A DNA stretch of 7,250 nt from an uncultured bacterium (GCA_913009675.1 CAJVXD010000056.1:1-7250), one strand, 5' to 3'; positions 1 to 7,211 are shown, counted from the first letter of the stretch. The notes: generated by a model not told the origin, from the letters alone. Numbers and translations are program-made.

Positions 1-43
1 TATATCAGTGTGACTGGAGTTCAGACGTGTGCTCTTCCGATCT
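1..43. other. Illumina TruSeq adapter at contig end (artefact)
   Basis: Bases 10-43 match the Illumina TruSeq index/read-2 adapter as I remember it, from GTGACTGGAGTTCAG through GCTCTTCCGATCT. Bases 2-9, read on the minus strand, give ACTGATAT, which fits an 8-base sample index at exactly the right place. Base 1 fits the last base of the flow-cell arm. On the minus strand the junction reads AGATCGGAAGAGC, the usual A-tail plus adapter start. Base 43 may therefore be the A-tail or a genuine base. Biological sequence starts at 44. The segment is untrimmed read-through at the end of a contig and should be removed. Confidence 0.97.
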
Positions 44-1060
44 GTATTCGAATTTCTCTACGGCCTTCATCAGGCCAATATTCCCCTCCTGAATCAAATC
101 CAGAAAAGAAAGCCCTCTATTAGTATATTTCTTTGCGATACTCACAACCAATCTCAGATTTGCCTCTACCATTGCCCTCTTGACTCTATTAAACTTTAAG
201 GCCTTCTTTCTGATAAAAGAAAGATCCTTTTTTATCTCTTCGTATCTCTTCCCGAATTTCTCCTCTATATCCTTTCTTTTCTTCTCAAAAGACGTTATAC
301 TGCCCTTGACCCTGCGTTTCCTCATCCTCTGAATCTCTCTATCAATCGACTCTATCTCGGAAATACCTGCTCTTATGTCCTTAGCAAAGTCTTCTATTAA
401 TGAGGTGCAAAAATTAAATTGCAGGCAAAGCCCCATTATATCCTTTCCCTTTTTCGACGCCCGTATCCTCCTAACCAAGCTCTCGATATTCCTTAATTCA
501 TCTTCTTCTTTCTTTACCTTTGACTCTTCTTTTATGACATCTTCTATATTAAGGTTCCTTGATAATATATTATTAGCCAGCGACAACACTGAATCTTTGA
601 CATAAGGACACTTTAAAACAGTACTCTTGTATTCCTCCTCAGCCTTCTCAATCTCCTGAGCAAGCCGTATCTCATCCTCCCTCGAGAGAAGAGGTATCTG
701 GCCCATCTGCCTCAAATACATCTTTACCGGATCTTCTATGCCTGCGTAGACAGCTTCCGATAAAACACCCCTATTATGTTGTTTATTTGAATCGTGATTA
801 TGCTTCCCATTGCCACCTCTATCTTTTTTCTGGGCGTTAAACTCGGCCTCGGAATCCACTATTGCTATCTTCTCATTATCCAAGACAGAGAAAACCCGCT
901 CTATCTGTTCCGCAGAAATAATCTCTTCAGGCAGAAAATTATTTATCTCTTCGTAAGTCAGATATTCTTTTTTTCTGCCCATGATTAACAGTTTCTTAAA
1001 TATATCCACTGAGTCCGTTTTTTCTTTCTTGGTTCTCTTTGTATTCTTCGTCCTATTCAT
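44..1060 (-). CDS. rpoD: RNA polymerase primary sigma factor RpoD, 3' end missing
   Basis: This is the housekeeping sigma-70 factor, which directs core RNA polymerase to -10/-35 promoters. Only 339 genuine residues are present. Residues about 17-72 resemble region 1.1, and 73-108 are a Lys/Asn/His-rich linker. Region 1.2 covers about 109-141 ([20 protein letters not shown]). Residues about 142-287 are a charged, helical non-conserved region. Regions 2.1-2.2 cover about 294-339 ([20 protein letters not shown], then [19 protein letters not shown]). The -10-binding regions 2.3-2.4 and regions 3 and 4, roughly 200 residues in relatives, lie beyond the contig end. The open frame continues to base 5 only by reading adapter, which adds the false tail [12 protein letters not shown]. 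Region 1.1 plus 1.2 indicates the primary factor rather than an alternative sigma. The ATG at 1060 is 3 bases after dnaG and follows a GGGAG site with 7-base spacing. Confidence 0.95.
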
Positions 1061-1063
1061 AGC

Positions 1064-2830
1064 CTAACTCCCTTTCCTTTTTATGACTCTATTAAATTCT
1101 TCTAAAAGATTTCTTGTCTCATCCTCGTAACCATTTCTTTGCGCTATCCGAAGCCTATCTTCGATATCCTTCAGCCTATTATCCCTCTGCTCCTTCTTAA
1201 TCGTCTTTATGCAATCCGAGATATTCCGTTTTCTATCCTTTATTTCGACATCCTCATTGACGATAAATGATATTATATGGGAAGGGACCTTATCTTCCAG
1301 GTGATTGATAAGTTTAGTAGCATCTACAGAATTACCTTCGGTATCCATACTGAAAAGCATCTCAACAACATGCCTTACATCGGGGCTCCTGAAATCAAAG
1401 GGCCCAAGGCTATCCCTTACTATGCTTACCACATTCGCATCTTCAAGCATAAGTCTCAGGAGTATTCTTTCTGCCGGTGATATATTAATTGCGCTGCGTG
1501 GTGCCTGCTGCGCGGTACGCGGCTTATATATTTTAATGCCTCTTTTAATCTTCTTCAATTCATCCCATATTGCATCCTCTTTAACGGAAAGCCCCTGAGA
1601 CAGCCTTCTGATATACTCTGATCTTATAACAGCATTTCTTACCTTGCGTATTGTGAATAACATTTCTCCTACTATCTCTGCCTTCCCTTCCGGTTCGTTG
1701 TTATCAAATTTCTCATTAAGGACGGCTAATTTATAATCAAAAAGGCCCTTTGCCTTTTTTACCGCTTCATTAAACCCGCGAGGGCCGAATTTGCGTATAA
1801 AACTGTCTGGGTCATGCCCCTTATCCAATGTCGCTATCTTAACATTCATACCTTCTTCCAGAAATAAATCAACTCCTCTCAGGGTTGCCATCTCTCCTGC
1901 CTGATCTGCATCATAGACCATTACAACATTATGGGTATACCTCCTTAGAAGCCTTATCTGCTCAACCGTAAGGGCAGTCCCCAAAGAGGAAATTGTATTG
2001 CCTATGCCATACTGGTAACTCGTTATTGTGTCAAGGTATCCCTCGGATATTATGGCAAAACCCTTTTCTTTTATATGGGGTTTTGCGAAATTAAGGCCAT
2101 AGAGGTGTCTGCCCTTCTTATATACAAGTGTCTCCGGAGAATTTATATATTTAGGGAGCGAATCATCAAGCACCCTCGCGCCAAAACCTAAGGTCCTTCC
2201 CCTCGCATCGCATATAGGCAATATCAGCCTATCCCTAAAAAGGTCGTAAAGAGAACCTTCTTTTCCCTTAAGCACTAAACCAGACTTTAAGGCCACCTCT
2301 TCCGTAACGCTCCTTCTGGATAGATAATCCGAAAGAGACCTCCACGAAGGATCAGCATAACCCAGTTTAAAGCCCTCTATCGTCCTTTCCTCAAACCCTC
2401 TTTTCTCTATGTAGCGCCATACCCGTGAAGAACGATGAGCATTTCTAAGTGCACTACTGTAGAAATTGGCTGCAATATCATTTATAGCATAAATAGTGCT
2501 TAGCAAAGAATCGTTTTCCTTCTTCTCTTTCGTGTATACAGGAAGTATTACTCCGGTTTTTTCCGCAAGCATCTTTACGGCTTCGATAAAATCTATCTTT
2601 TCGTATTCCTTTATAAAATTAAATACATTCCCTCCTGAGTTACAACCAAAGCAGTGATATATCTGCTTATCCGGACTTACGATAAATGAAGGGGTCTTTT
2701 CATGATGGAACGGGCAAAGCGCCTTAAAATTCCTGCCGGCAGGCCTTAGCGGGATATAGCTAGAGATAATCTCGACTATATCGCATTGGTCCTGAATTTC
2801 ATTTAATATGTGCTCCGGTATCTTTGCCAT
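1064..2830 (-). CDS. dnaG: DNA primase DnaG
   Basis: DnaG makes the short RNA primers for lagging-strand and origin replication and works with the replicative helicase. At 588 residues it has the usual length and all three parts. The N-terminal CHC2 zinc-binding domain (about 1-95) has ligands C39, H42, C60 and C63 in CPFHHEKTPSF and YHCFGCNSGGNVF. The RNA polymerase core (about 115-430) carries FRDRLILPICD, KYINSPET and RHLYGL. Its TOPRIM fold has the acidic metal-binding residues E263 (SEGYLD), D307 and D309 (VYDADQAGE), and D340/D342 (GHDPDSF). The C-terminal helicase-interaction region (about 450-588) is less conserved, as is normal. No key residue is missing, so the enzyme should be active. 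The ATG at 2830 follows a GGAG site (2838-2841) with 7-base spacing. The gene lies 30 bases after the NIF3-like gene and 3 bases before rpoD, the classic dnaG-rpoD pairing. Confidence 0.97.
   Translation of the reverse strand: MAKIPEHILNEIQDQCDIVEIISSYIPLRPAGRNFKALCPFHHEKTPSFIVSPDKQIYHCFGCNSGGNVFNFIKEYEKIDFIEAVKMLAEKTGVILPVYTKEKKENDSLLSTIYAINDIAANFYSSALRNAHRSSRVWRYIEKRGFEERTIEGFKLGYADPSWRSLSDYLSRRSVTEEVALKSGLVLKGKEGSLYDLFRDRLILPICDARGRTLGFGARVLDDSLPKYINSPETLVYKKGRHLYGLNFAKPHIKEKGFAIISEGYLDTITSYQYGIGNTISSLGTALTVEQIRLLRRYTHNVVMVYDADQAGEMATLRGVDLFLEEGMNVKIATLDKGHDPDSFIRKFGPRGFNEAVKKAKGLFDYKLAVLNEKFDNNEPEGKAEIVGEMLFTIRKVRNAVIRSEYIRRLSQGLSVKEDAIWDELKKIKRGIKIYKPRTAQQAPRSAINISPAERILLRLMLEDANVVSIVRDSLGPFDFRSPDVRHVVEMLFSMDTEGNSVDATKLINHLEDKVPSHIISFIVNEDVEIKDRKRNISDCIKTIKKEQRDNRLKDIEDRLRIAQRNGYEDETRNLLEEFNRVIKRKGS
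1068..1072 (-). promoter_or_regulatory. Ribosome binding site of rpoD inside the dnaG end
   Basis: GGGAG (minus strand) lies 7 bases before the rpoD ATG. It overlaps the last two sense codons of dnaG (Gly587-Ser588), which are followed by TAG at 1066-1064 and, after 3 bases, by rpoD. Ribosomes ending dnaG cover the rpoD start, so coupled translation is likely (inference). Confidence 0.7.
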
Positions 2831-2837
2831 GGTTCAA

Positions 2838-2841
2838 CTCC
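2838..2841 (-). promoter_or_regulatory. Ribosome binding site of dnaG
   Basis: GGAG on the minus strand, 7 bases before the ATG at 2830, in the 30-base gap after the NIF3-like gene. It supports the chosen start, which also gives the normal MAKIPEHILNEI primase N-terminus. Confidence 0.6.
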
Positions 2842-2860
2842 AAGTCTTAAGAAACTGTTC

Positions 2861-3820
2861 TTACTTTTTCCTAGCAAATCTCCTAAATCCCGAACAAGTC
2901 AGGATATTAAACTTGCCTTTCTTCTCTAATTCATCAAGCATAAGATTAAGCCCGAGGTTATCGCTGGCGATATGGCCTGCAATAACAACATTCATATGCT
3001 CTTCCTCGGCCTTTTTAAAGTGCTCTTCGTTTAGATGCATACATACGAGCGTTGATATACCTGCCTGAGAAAGCCTGCTGAATATATCCTTTGAACCTTC
3101 TGTCCCGCCTGTCATATCCACAAATACCTTGCCTGTTTTACTCGATAAGCTGCCTCTTGTAATCTTGGGAGGGCAATTCTCTCTTGCCGCCTCTTTATAC
3201 TCGGGGATATCCCTAAGGATATCCATTAGATCCTCAAGGGTATCAGGCCTCTTCCCGTCAATCAGATTCTGTAGATACGAAGTAACACAGTTATCCGCGG
3301 GCGTGTGACACGTCATAAAGGCGACATCAAGCAGCCTTGCCGCATCTACGGACCTCATGTGGTTGACTGGTGAAATCCTTCTTTCAACCTCTTTTATCCT
3401 CTTCGACATCAAAGATTCCGCAATGTTTATGGGGACCCCTATCTTATTCAATATATCTACATGCATATACATAACATTAAAAAAACCTGCCAGGGCCATA
3501 CCCTCCGGGTGATGTGACAATAAGAGGTCTATCGCTTCTCCCTTTTCTCTTAGTCTCTCGGCAAGGAGGACCTCTCCTACTTCTATATCTATGCCGACAA
3601 ACATCGTCTTAATCTCCTTCTCTTTATTGCCATATAAGATACGGGTATCGCTATAAGGGTGCACCAGGTTCTCCGTGTCATAGAAAACCTTATCTTTTTT
3701 ATCCATGTTATCATAGGACTTCTTAGCCCTTAAAAGTTCCTTCTTCAACTTTTCCCTTCCCCTTGGGTCTTTTCTCATGCCATAATTTATTACCGTTCTA
3801 TAAATCTCTTCAAGCCTCAC
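2861..3820 (-). CDS. NIF3/DUF34-family dinuclear metal protein, divergent
   Basis: I assign this 319-residue protein to the NIF3 (DUF34, YbgI/YqfO-like) family, whose exact biochemical role is not settled. The family pattern is visible. Residues 72-110 read TMFVGIDIEVGEVLLAERL then LLLSHHPEG, with the paired metal-binding H103/H104. Residues 171-177 are CHTPADN, matching the HTPLD motif and giving D176. Residues 278-290 are VVIAGHIASDNLG, matching the GHxxxE motif, with H283 and D287. The last ligand is thus Asp where the family has Glu. The N-terminus is longer than usual by perhaps 30 residues and Lys/Arg-rich, and I see no room for the PII/CutA-like insert of the YqfO type. The start is GTG at 3820: AGGAGG sits 5 bases upstream, and the overlapping ATG out of frame meets TGA at once. 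It lies 93 bases after cvpA and 30 before dnaG. Confidence 0.8.
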   Translation of the reverse strand: MRLEEIYRTVINYGMRKDPRGREKLKKELLRAKKSYDNMDKKDKVFYDTENLVHPYSDTRILYGNKEKEIKTMFVGIDIEVGEVLLAERLREKGEAIDLLLSHHPEGMALAGFFNVMYMHVDILNKIGVPINIAESLMSKRIKEVERRISPVNHMRSVDAARLLDVAFMTCHTPADNCVTSYLQNLIDGKRPDTLEDLMDILRDIPEYKEAARENCPPKITRGSLSSKTGKVFVDMTGGTEGSKDIFSRLSQAGISTLVCMHLNEEHFKKAEEEHMNVVIAGHIASDNLGLNLMLDELEKKGKFNILTCSGFRRFARKK

Positions 3821-3825
3821 ATGAA

Positions 3826-3831
3826 CCTCCT
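3826..3831 (-). promoter_or_regulatory. Strong ribosome binding site deciding a GTG start
   Basis: A perfect AGGAGG on the minus strand lies 5 bases before the GTG at 3820-3818. The only ATG nearby (3822-3820) is in another frame and is followed directly by TGA, so the GTG is the start of the NIF3-like gene. Confidence 0.8.
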
Positions 3832-3913
3832 ATTTCAAAAAATATCTCAAAGAATCGCATTCTAAATATCCCCTCTCTATTGCTGCCTATTTTAAAGATT
3901 GGTTAGAAGGGCC

Positions 3914-4453
3914 TTACCTCTCCAGCATGTCAACCAGCGGTGTCTCAACCTTCTTCCACGGATACAAATTGATACCTCTTTCATATACGTAAGGGGCAAC
4001 GCCTGAAATATAGCAGCTGAGAAAAGCCCTGTCCCTCGCACTTTTCGTTAGATATTCAAAAGGGCTATTAACAAATAAGGTATATATAAGACTGGCTAAT
4101 AAAATCCCCCTCCCAAAACCCACCAAAAGCCCTGCCATCCTATTCGGCCAGGAGATATCCGGACCTCCTAGAAATAAACACGCCACTACAGAAATTGCCT
4201 TAAATATAAAAACTATTGCTAAAAATATAAATACAAACGAAACTGCGTCAAGTTCAGCACCCATCCCTTTGAGAGGGATGGATAAAAAACGGCTTAACAG
4301 TGTATAATTATTAAACGAAAAAATAAAGGCAAGTACTATGCCTAAAGCCCTGAATATCTCAGGCACAAAGCCATTTTTAAACCCTATGTAACATATTCTA
4401 GTTAAAAGGATTACAAAAAAAACATCTACCCAATTGAAACCCATATGAGGCAT
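3914..4453 (-). CDS. cvpA: CvpA-family inner-membrane protein
   Basis: This 179-residue membrane protein matches the CvpA (colicin V production) family, which acts in the inner membrane and has been linked to envelope stress tolerance; its molecular activity is unknown. Four hydrophobic segments fit the family: about 8-24, 27-47, 67-95 and 106-128. The N-terminal WVDVFFVILL..GFKNGF pattern and the NRMAGLLVGFGRG motif (104-116) at the start of the last helix are typical. The C-terminal tail (about 130-179) is polar with several aromatic residues and contains ISGVAPYVYE. The ATG at 4453 is the first possible start, because TAA lies in frame two codons upstream. Met4 (4444) is an alternative. 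Neither has a visible Shine-Dalgarno sequence, unlike nif3, dnaG and rpoD. The gene starts 16 bases after the mtaB stop and is the first gene behind the embedded promoter. Confidence 0.85.
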   Translation of the reverse strand: MPHMGFNWVDVFFVILLTRICYIGFKNGFVPEIFRALGIVLAFIFSFNNYTLLSRFLSIPLKGMGAELDAVSFVFIFLAIVFIFKAISVVACLFLGGPDISWPNRMAGLLVGFGRGILLASLIYTLFVNSPFEYLTKSARDRAFLSCYISGVAPYVYERGINLYPWKKVETPLVDMLER

Positions 4454-4455
4454 AT

Positions 4456-4461
4456 ATTATA
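4456..4461 (-). promoter_or_regulatory. Possible second -10 hexamer (TATAAT) before cvpA
   Basis: A perfect TATAAT on the minus strand lies 2 bases before the cvpA ATG. The hexamer 17 bases upstream (TTATAT) is a poor -35. If used, it would start RNA near 4449, inside the annotated start, and favour the Met4 start with almost no leader. It may simply be AT-rich sequence. Confidence 0.25.
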
Positions 4462-4469
4462 ACGGGGGA

Positions 4470-5750
4470 TTAAACCAAATATAAAGGAAGTATACCACAC
4501 ACTTTGGAATTTGTCAAGGTAAGGCGCAGATTAATCAACTGCCCTTTTAAACTATCGGGGCCTTCAATATATACCTTTATATATGTATCCGTATATCCCT
4601 GTAAATAACCTTCAGCTGTTCCCTTTTCCTCTACAAGCACCCTTATCTCTCTGTCTACAAATCTCTTAGAGAATCTCAAGGCCGAATCTCTCGCTATAGA
4701 CAAGAGCCTATCCCCTCTTTCTTTTTTTGTAAGGCTGGATACATCGTCTCTATAATCGTAGGCCTTTGTACCTTTTCTCTTTGAAAAGGGAAAGACATGT
4801 ATGCGCATAGGGCTCACGGCTTTAATAAAATTTATTGTATTCTGAAATCTTTTTTCACTCTCTCCCGGAAACCCCACCATCATATCAGTGCTAATGGCAA
4901 TATCCGGAATAACCTTCTTTATCCGATCAATAATCTTTAAATAGCCCATTCTCGTATAAGGCCTGTTCATCCCTTTCAATATATAGTTATCGCCGCTTTG
5001 GAAGGGCATATGTAAATGCCTGCAGAGCCTACTCTGGGTTTGAAACTGGTGTATCAATTTTCCATCGATATCCTTTGGCTCTATAGAACTCAGCCTCAAC
5101 CGCCAGTCCCCTTTTATCTTACAGATCTCCGAGACCAACCTGCTGAGACCTGCATCCCCTGCTAAGTCCTTTCCATATGAGCCCAGGCATATACCGCTAA
5201 GGACTATCTCCTTAAAACCGTTCCTTACAAGTCCCCTGCATTCACTCAAGATATCTCCCAAAGGCCTGCTCCTGGATCTACCCCTCGCAATCCTGACCCT
5301 GCAATAAGAACATGCGTTATTACAGCCGTCCTGCACCTTTACAAACACCCTATTATGCCCTTTGAACCCGTCAATCCCGGCCCTCTGCCCTCCTGTGCCC
5401 TCTACCTTATGCCCTTCTTCTACGATCTCGGGGATCCTGTATTTATCCTTATTTCTGACAATAAATCTTACCCCCTTCAACCGGGCTAGTTCTATGCCCC
5501 CTGCCTCTATCATGCAACCTGTCACAACAACATACCTATCTTTACTCTCAAGGGCATTGCGAATCAATCGAAGCGACTTGGAATCACTTTTAGAGGTAAC
5601 GGTGCAGGTATTTATTACGCAAATATCTGCCTGGTTAATAGTCGTAACCTCTATATATCCCCTCTTCATAAACCCCTCGCGTATTACCTGAGACTCATAT
5701 TGATTGACCTTGCATCCCAGTGTTTTTATACAGAATGTCTGTTTGTCCAT
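4470..5750 (-). CDS. mtaB: tRNA t6A37 methylthiotransferase MtaB
   Basis: MtaB is a radical SAM enzyme that adds a methylthio group to t6A at position 37 of ANN-decoding tRNAs, giving ms2t6A. It uses two [4Fe-4S] clusters. The 426 residues fit the family length and domain order. The N-terminal UPF0004 domain (about 5-100) has cluster ligands C13 (TLGCKVNQYESQ, the MtaB signature rather than MiaB or RimO), C49 (INTCTVTSKSDSKS) and C79 (VTGCM). The radical SAM core (about 133-350) carries C143, C147 and C150 (GCNNACSYC), HLHMPFQSG, MVGFPGE and HVFPFSKRKGTKA. A C-terminal TRAM RNA-binding domain covers about 363-426. All six cysteines are present, so activity is expected. The ATG at 5750 is the first possible start after an in-frame TAA at 5756-5754; the ribosome binding site is weak. 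It lies 21 bases after the radical SAM gene and probably shares its transcript. Confidence 0.93.
   Translation of the reverse strand: MDKQTFCIKTLGCKVNQYESQVIREGFMKRGYIEVTTINQADICVINTCTVTSKSDSKSLRLIRNALESKDRYVVVTGCMIEAGGIELARLKGVRFIVRNKDKYRIPEIVEEGHKVEGTGGQRAGIDGFKGHNRVFVKVQDGCNNACSYCRVRIARGRSRSRPLGDILSECRGLVRNGFKEIVLSGICLGSYGKDLAGDAGLSRLVSEICKIKGDWRLRLSSIEPKDIDGKLIHQFQTQSRLCRHLHMPFQSGDNYILKGMNRPYTRMGYLKIIDRIKKVIPDIAISTDMMVGFPGESEKRFQNTINFIKAVSPMRIHVFPFSKRKGTKAYDYRDDVSSLTKKERGDRLLSIARDSALRFSKRFVDREIRVLVEEKGTAEGYLQGYTDTYIKVYIEGPDSLKGQLINLRLTLTNSKVCGILPLYLV
4489..4517 (-). promoter_or_regulatory. Consensus sigma-70 promoter inside the mtaB 3' end
   Basis: On the minus strand TTGACA (4517-4512) is followed by a 17-base spacer and TATACT (4494-4489). 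TGG lies directly before the -10, which is an extended -10 element. The -35 is a perfect match, the -10 differs at one base, and the spacing is ideal. Transcription should begin near 4482, giving a leader of about 29 bases before the cvpA ATG. The element lies wholly within the last codons of mtaB and would drive cvpA, the NIF3-like gene, dnaG and rpoD. Confidence 0.75.
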
Positions 5751-5771
5751 AGATTATCCGATGACCTAATC

Positions 5772-7211
5772 CTACCCCTTCGTTACCCACAAATGATTTA
5801 TAAAATTAAACAGGGCCTTTGCCCGCGATTGAATCTCATAAAAGGATTTCGGGTGGAATATCTGCGACAAGATATAACCAGGCCTGGCATAAAAGCCGTA
5901 GAGCAGGCCATCTATCGCCCTGTTCATTTCCTCGCACGGAAGATTGGGATAGTGGACAATGGTCCTCTGCTCTCCTTTGTCGTCCACCCATTCATTCCAG
6001 TCCCTGGCAATAAGATAGTTATTCTCCTTACACCAATGGTAAAACTCTGTCCCCGGATAAGGACAGAGCCCGCTAAACTGAACAGTATCTATAGGGAGCA
6101 GGGCAGCAAATCCTGCAGTCTTCTTTATTGAATCTGTTGTCTCTCCCGGTGCGCCTATCACAAAACAGCCATGCACTGAAATGCCTGCTATCCTGCAAGC
6201 CCTGGCAAAGCGTCTCATAGTATCGATAGAAATGCCTTTCTTCAGGTTCTTAAGCACCTGCTCATCCCCTGACTCAAATCCTACGCATACCATCCTGCAG
6301 CCTGATCTTTTCATTAACCTCAGGAGAGAGGGGTCCTCTATATCAGCCCTGGCATTGCAGGCCCAGGATATCCTGATCTTCCTTTTTATTATACCGGTGC
6401 ATATCTTCTCCAGTCTCGGCCGGAATCTCTTTAATGTAAAGGTATCATCCTCGAACATTATTTCCTTTAAGGCAGGGAAGAGCCTTAGGTTATGTTCTAT
6501 CTCATCCAAGACATGTTCATGACTTCTTGTCCTGTATCTTCTTCCATACATCGTCTGGGGCAAAAGACAAAAGGTACATCTACCTTCACAACCCCTCCCG
6601 GTAATAACAGTAATAAACGGATTTCTCTTTGCAGGGGCATAATAATCACGCGGGTCTATATGCCGCCATGCAGGGAAAGGAAGATCATTTAAATCTTCTA
6701 TAAACGGCCTGTCAGGATTATGAACTATCCGCCCATCCCTTAAGTATGAAATCCCATTTAACCCAAACAAATCTCCGGTAGCAGCAAATTCCTTTAAAGT
6801 ATAATCATATTCCCCTCTCATCACTGCGTCTAAAAAAGGACTGCCTCTTTTCAGTGTATCTCCTGGTTCAGCTGTTACATGAGGGCCCAAAACGAGCGTA
6901 AAGACCCTCCCCCCACCTTCTTCTTTTAAGGCCTTTACATAATGAAGATCCGAATCTATCGAAGGCGTTGTAGCATTAACAACAACGGCGTCCGGCGAAA
7001 AATCCCTGAAAATCTCAACTGTCTCTTCATAAGAGATATCCCTGGCAGCTCCATCTATAAACCTGCAGACATGGCCATCTCTTTCAAGAACAGCAATAGC
7101 CGTGCAAAGATAATCAGGGTGGCGTTGTTCCCTTGCCCTGGACCTTGCAAACCACCTTGCAGTCTTACAAAATCCCTTTCCGTATGACGGGTTTAAGAAT
7201 AAAAGCTTCAT
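5772..7211 (-). CDS. B12-binding-type radical SAM protein, substrate unknown
   Basis: This 479-residue protein has the layout of cobalamin-dependent radical SAM enzymes, many of which methylate or rearrange lipids, sugars and natural products. The N-terminal Rossmann-like B12-binding domain covers about 1-150: MKLLFLNPSYG, HPDYLCTAIAVLERDGHVCRFID, DAVVVNATTPS and VLGPHVTAEP. No DxHxxG motif is seen, so cobalamin, if bound, would be without the lower His ligand, as is common in this class. The radical SAM barrel (about 195-400) carries the cluster cysteines C208, C212 and C215 (GRGCEGRCTFC), then FEDDTFT (253-259), VGFESG (310-315) and VIGAPGET (351-358). The C-terminal about 80 residues are unassigned; their GFYARPGYILSQIFHPKSFY stretch (439-458) is typical of lipid- or envelope-linked relatives. 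The ATG at 7211 overlaps the upstream stop by 4 bases (ATGA), and no clear ribosome binding site is visible, which suggests coupling. The substrate cannot be told from sequence. Confidence 0.85.
   Translation of the reverse strand: MKLLFLNPSYGKGFCKTARWFARSRAREQRHPDYLCTAIAVLERDGHVCRFIDGAARDISYEETVEIFRDFSPDAVVVNATTPSIDSDLHYVKALKEEGGGRVFTLVLGPHVTAEPGDTLKRGSPFLDAVMRGEYDYTLKEFAATGDLFGLNGISYLRDGRIVHNPDRPFIEDLNDLPFPAWRHIDPRDYYAPAKRNPFITVITGRGCEGRCTFCLLPQTMYGRRYRTRSHEHVLDEIEHNLRLFPALKEIMFEDDTFTLKRFRPRLEKICTGIIKRKIRISWACNARADIEDPSLLRLMKRSGCRMVCVGFESGDEQVLKNLKKGISIDTMRRFARACRIAGISVHGCFVIGAPGETTDSIKKTAGFAALLPIDTVQFSGLCPYPGTEFYHWCKENNYLIARDWNEWVDDKGEQRTIVHYPNLPCEEMNRAIDGLLYGFYARPGYILSQIFHPKSFYEIQSRAKALFNFINHLWVTKG

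Noticed and set aside
5..1060. A complete, naturally short sigma factor of 351 residues
   Set aside because: The last 12 residues and the stop codon are translated adapter; the true gene continues off the contig.
2006..2034. Possible internal promoter in dnaG: TTGACA (2034-2029) and TATGGC (2011-2006) with a 17-base spacer on the minus strand
   Set aside because: The -10 matches at only 3 of 6 bases, and the sequence encodes the conserved TOPRIM segment LDTITSYQYGIG, which explains it.
3851..3863. Small inverted repeat AGAAT-CGC-ATTCT in the gap between cvpA and the NIF3-like gene
   Set aside because: The stem is only 5 AT-rich pairs, does not extend and has no following T-run, so it is not a credible terminator or operator. 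The rest of the 93-base gap holds only the ribosome binding site.
5362..5691. Plus-strand open frame of 109 codons
   Set aside because: It is antisense to the conserved N-terminal half of mtaB, including cluster-ligand motifs, and has no independent support.
5700..6131. Plus-strand open frame of 143 codons, the longest on that strand
   Set aside because: It lies antisense to the end of the radical SAM gene and the start of mtaB, both of which carry clear family motifs. Its translation shows no recognisable domain or composition of a real protein.
6181..6522. Plus-strand open frame of 113 codons
   Set aside because: It is fully antisense to the radical SAM barrel and shows no motif; it is a shadow of a conserved coding region.
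5772..7211. Naming the radical SAM gene hpnJ or another hopanoid gene
   Set aside because: The domain layout is similar, but the N-terminal sequence does not resemble HpnJ as I remember it and no hopanoid genes are visible nearby.
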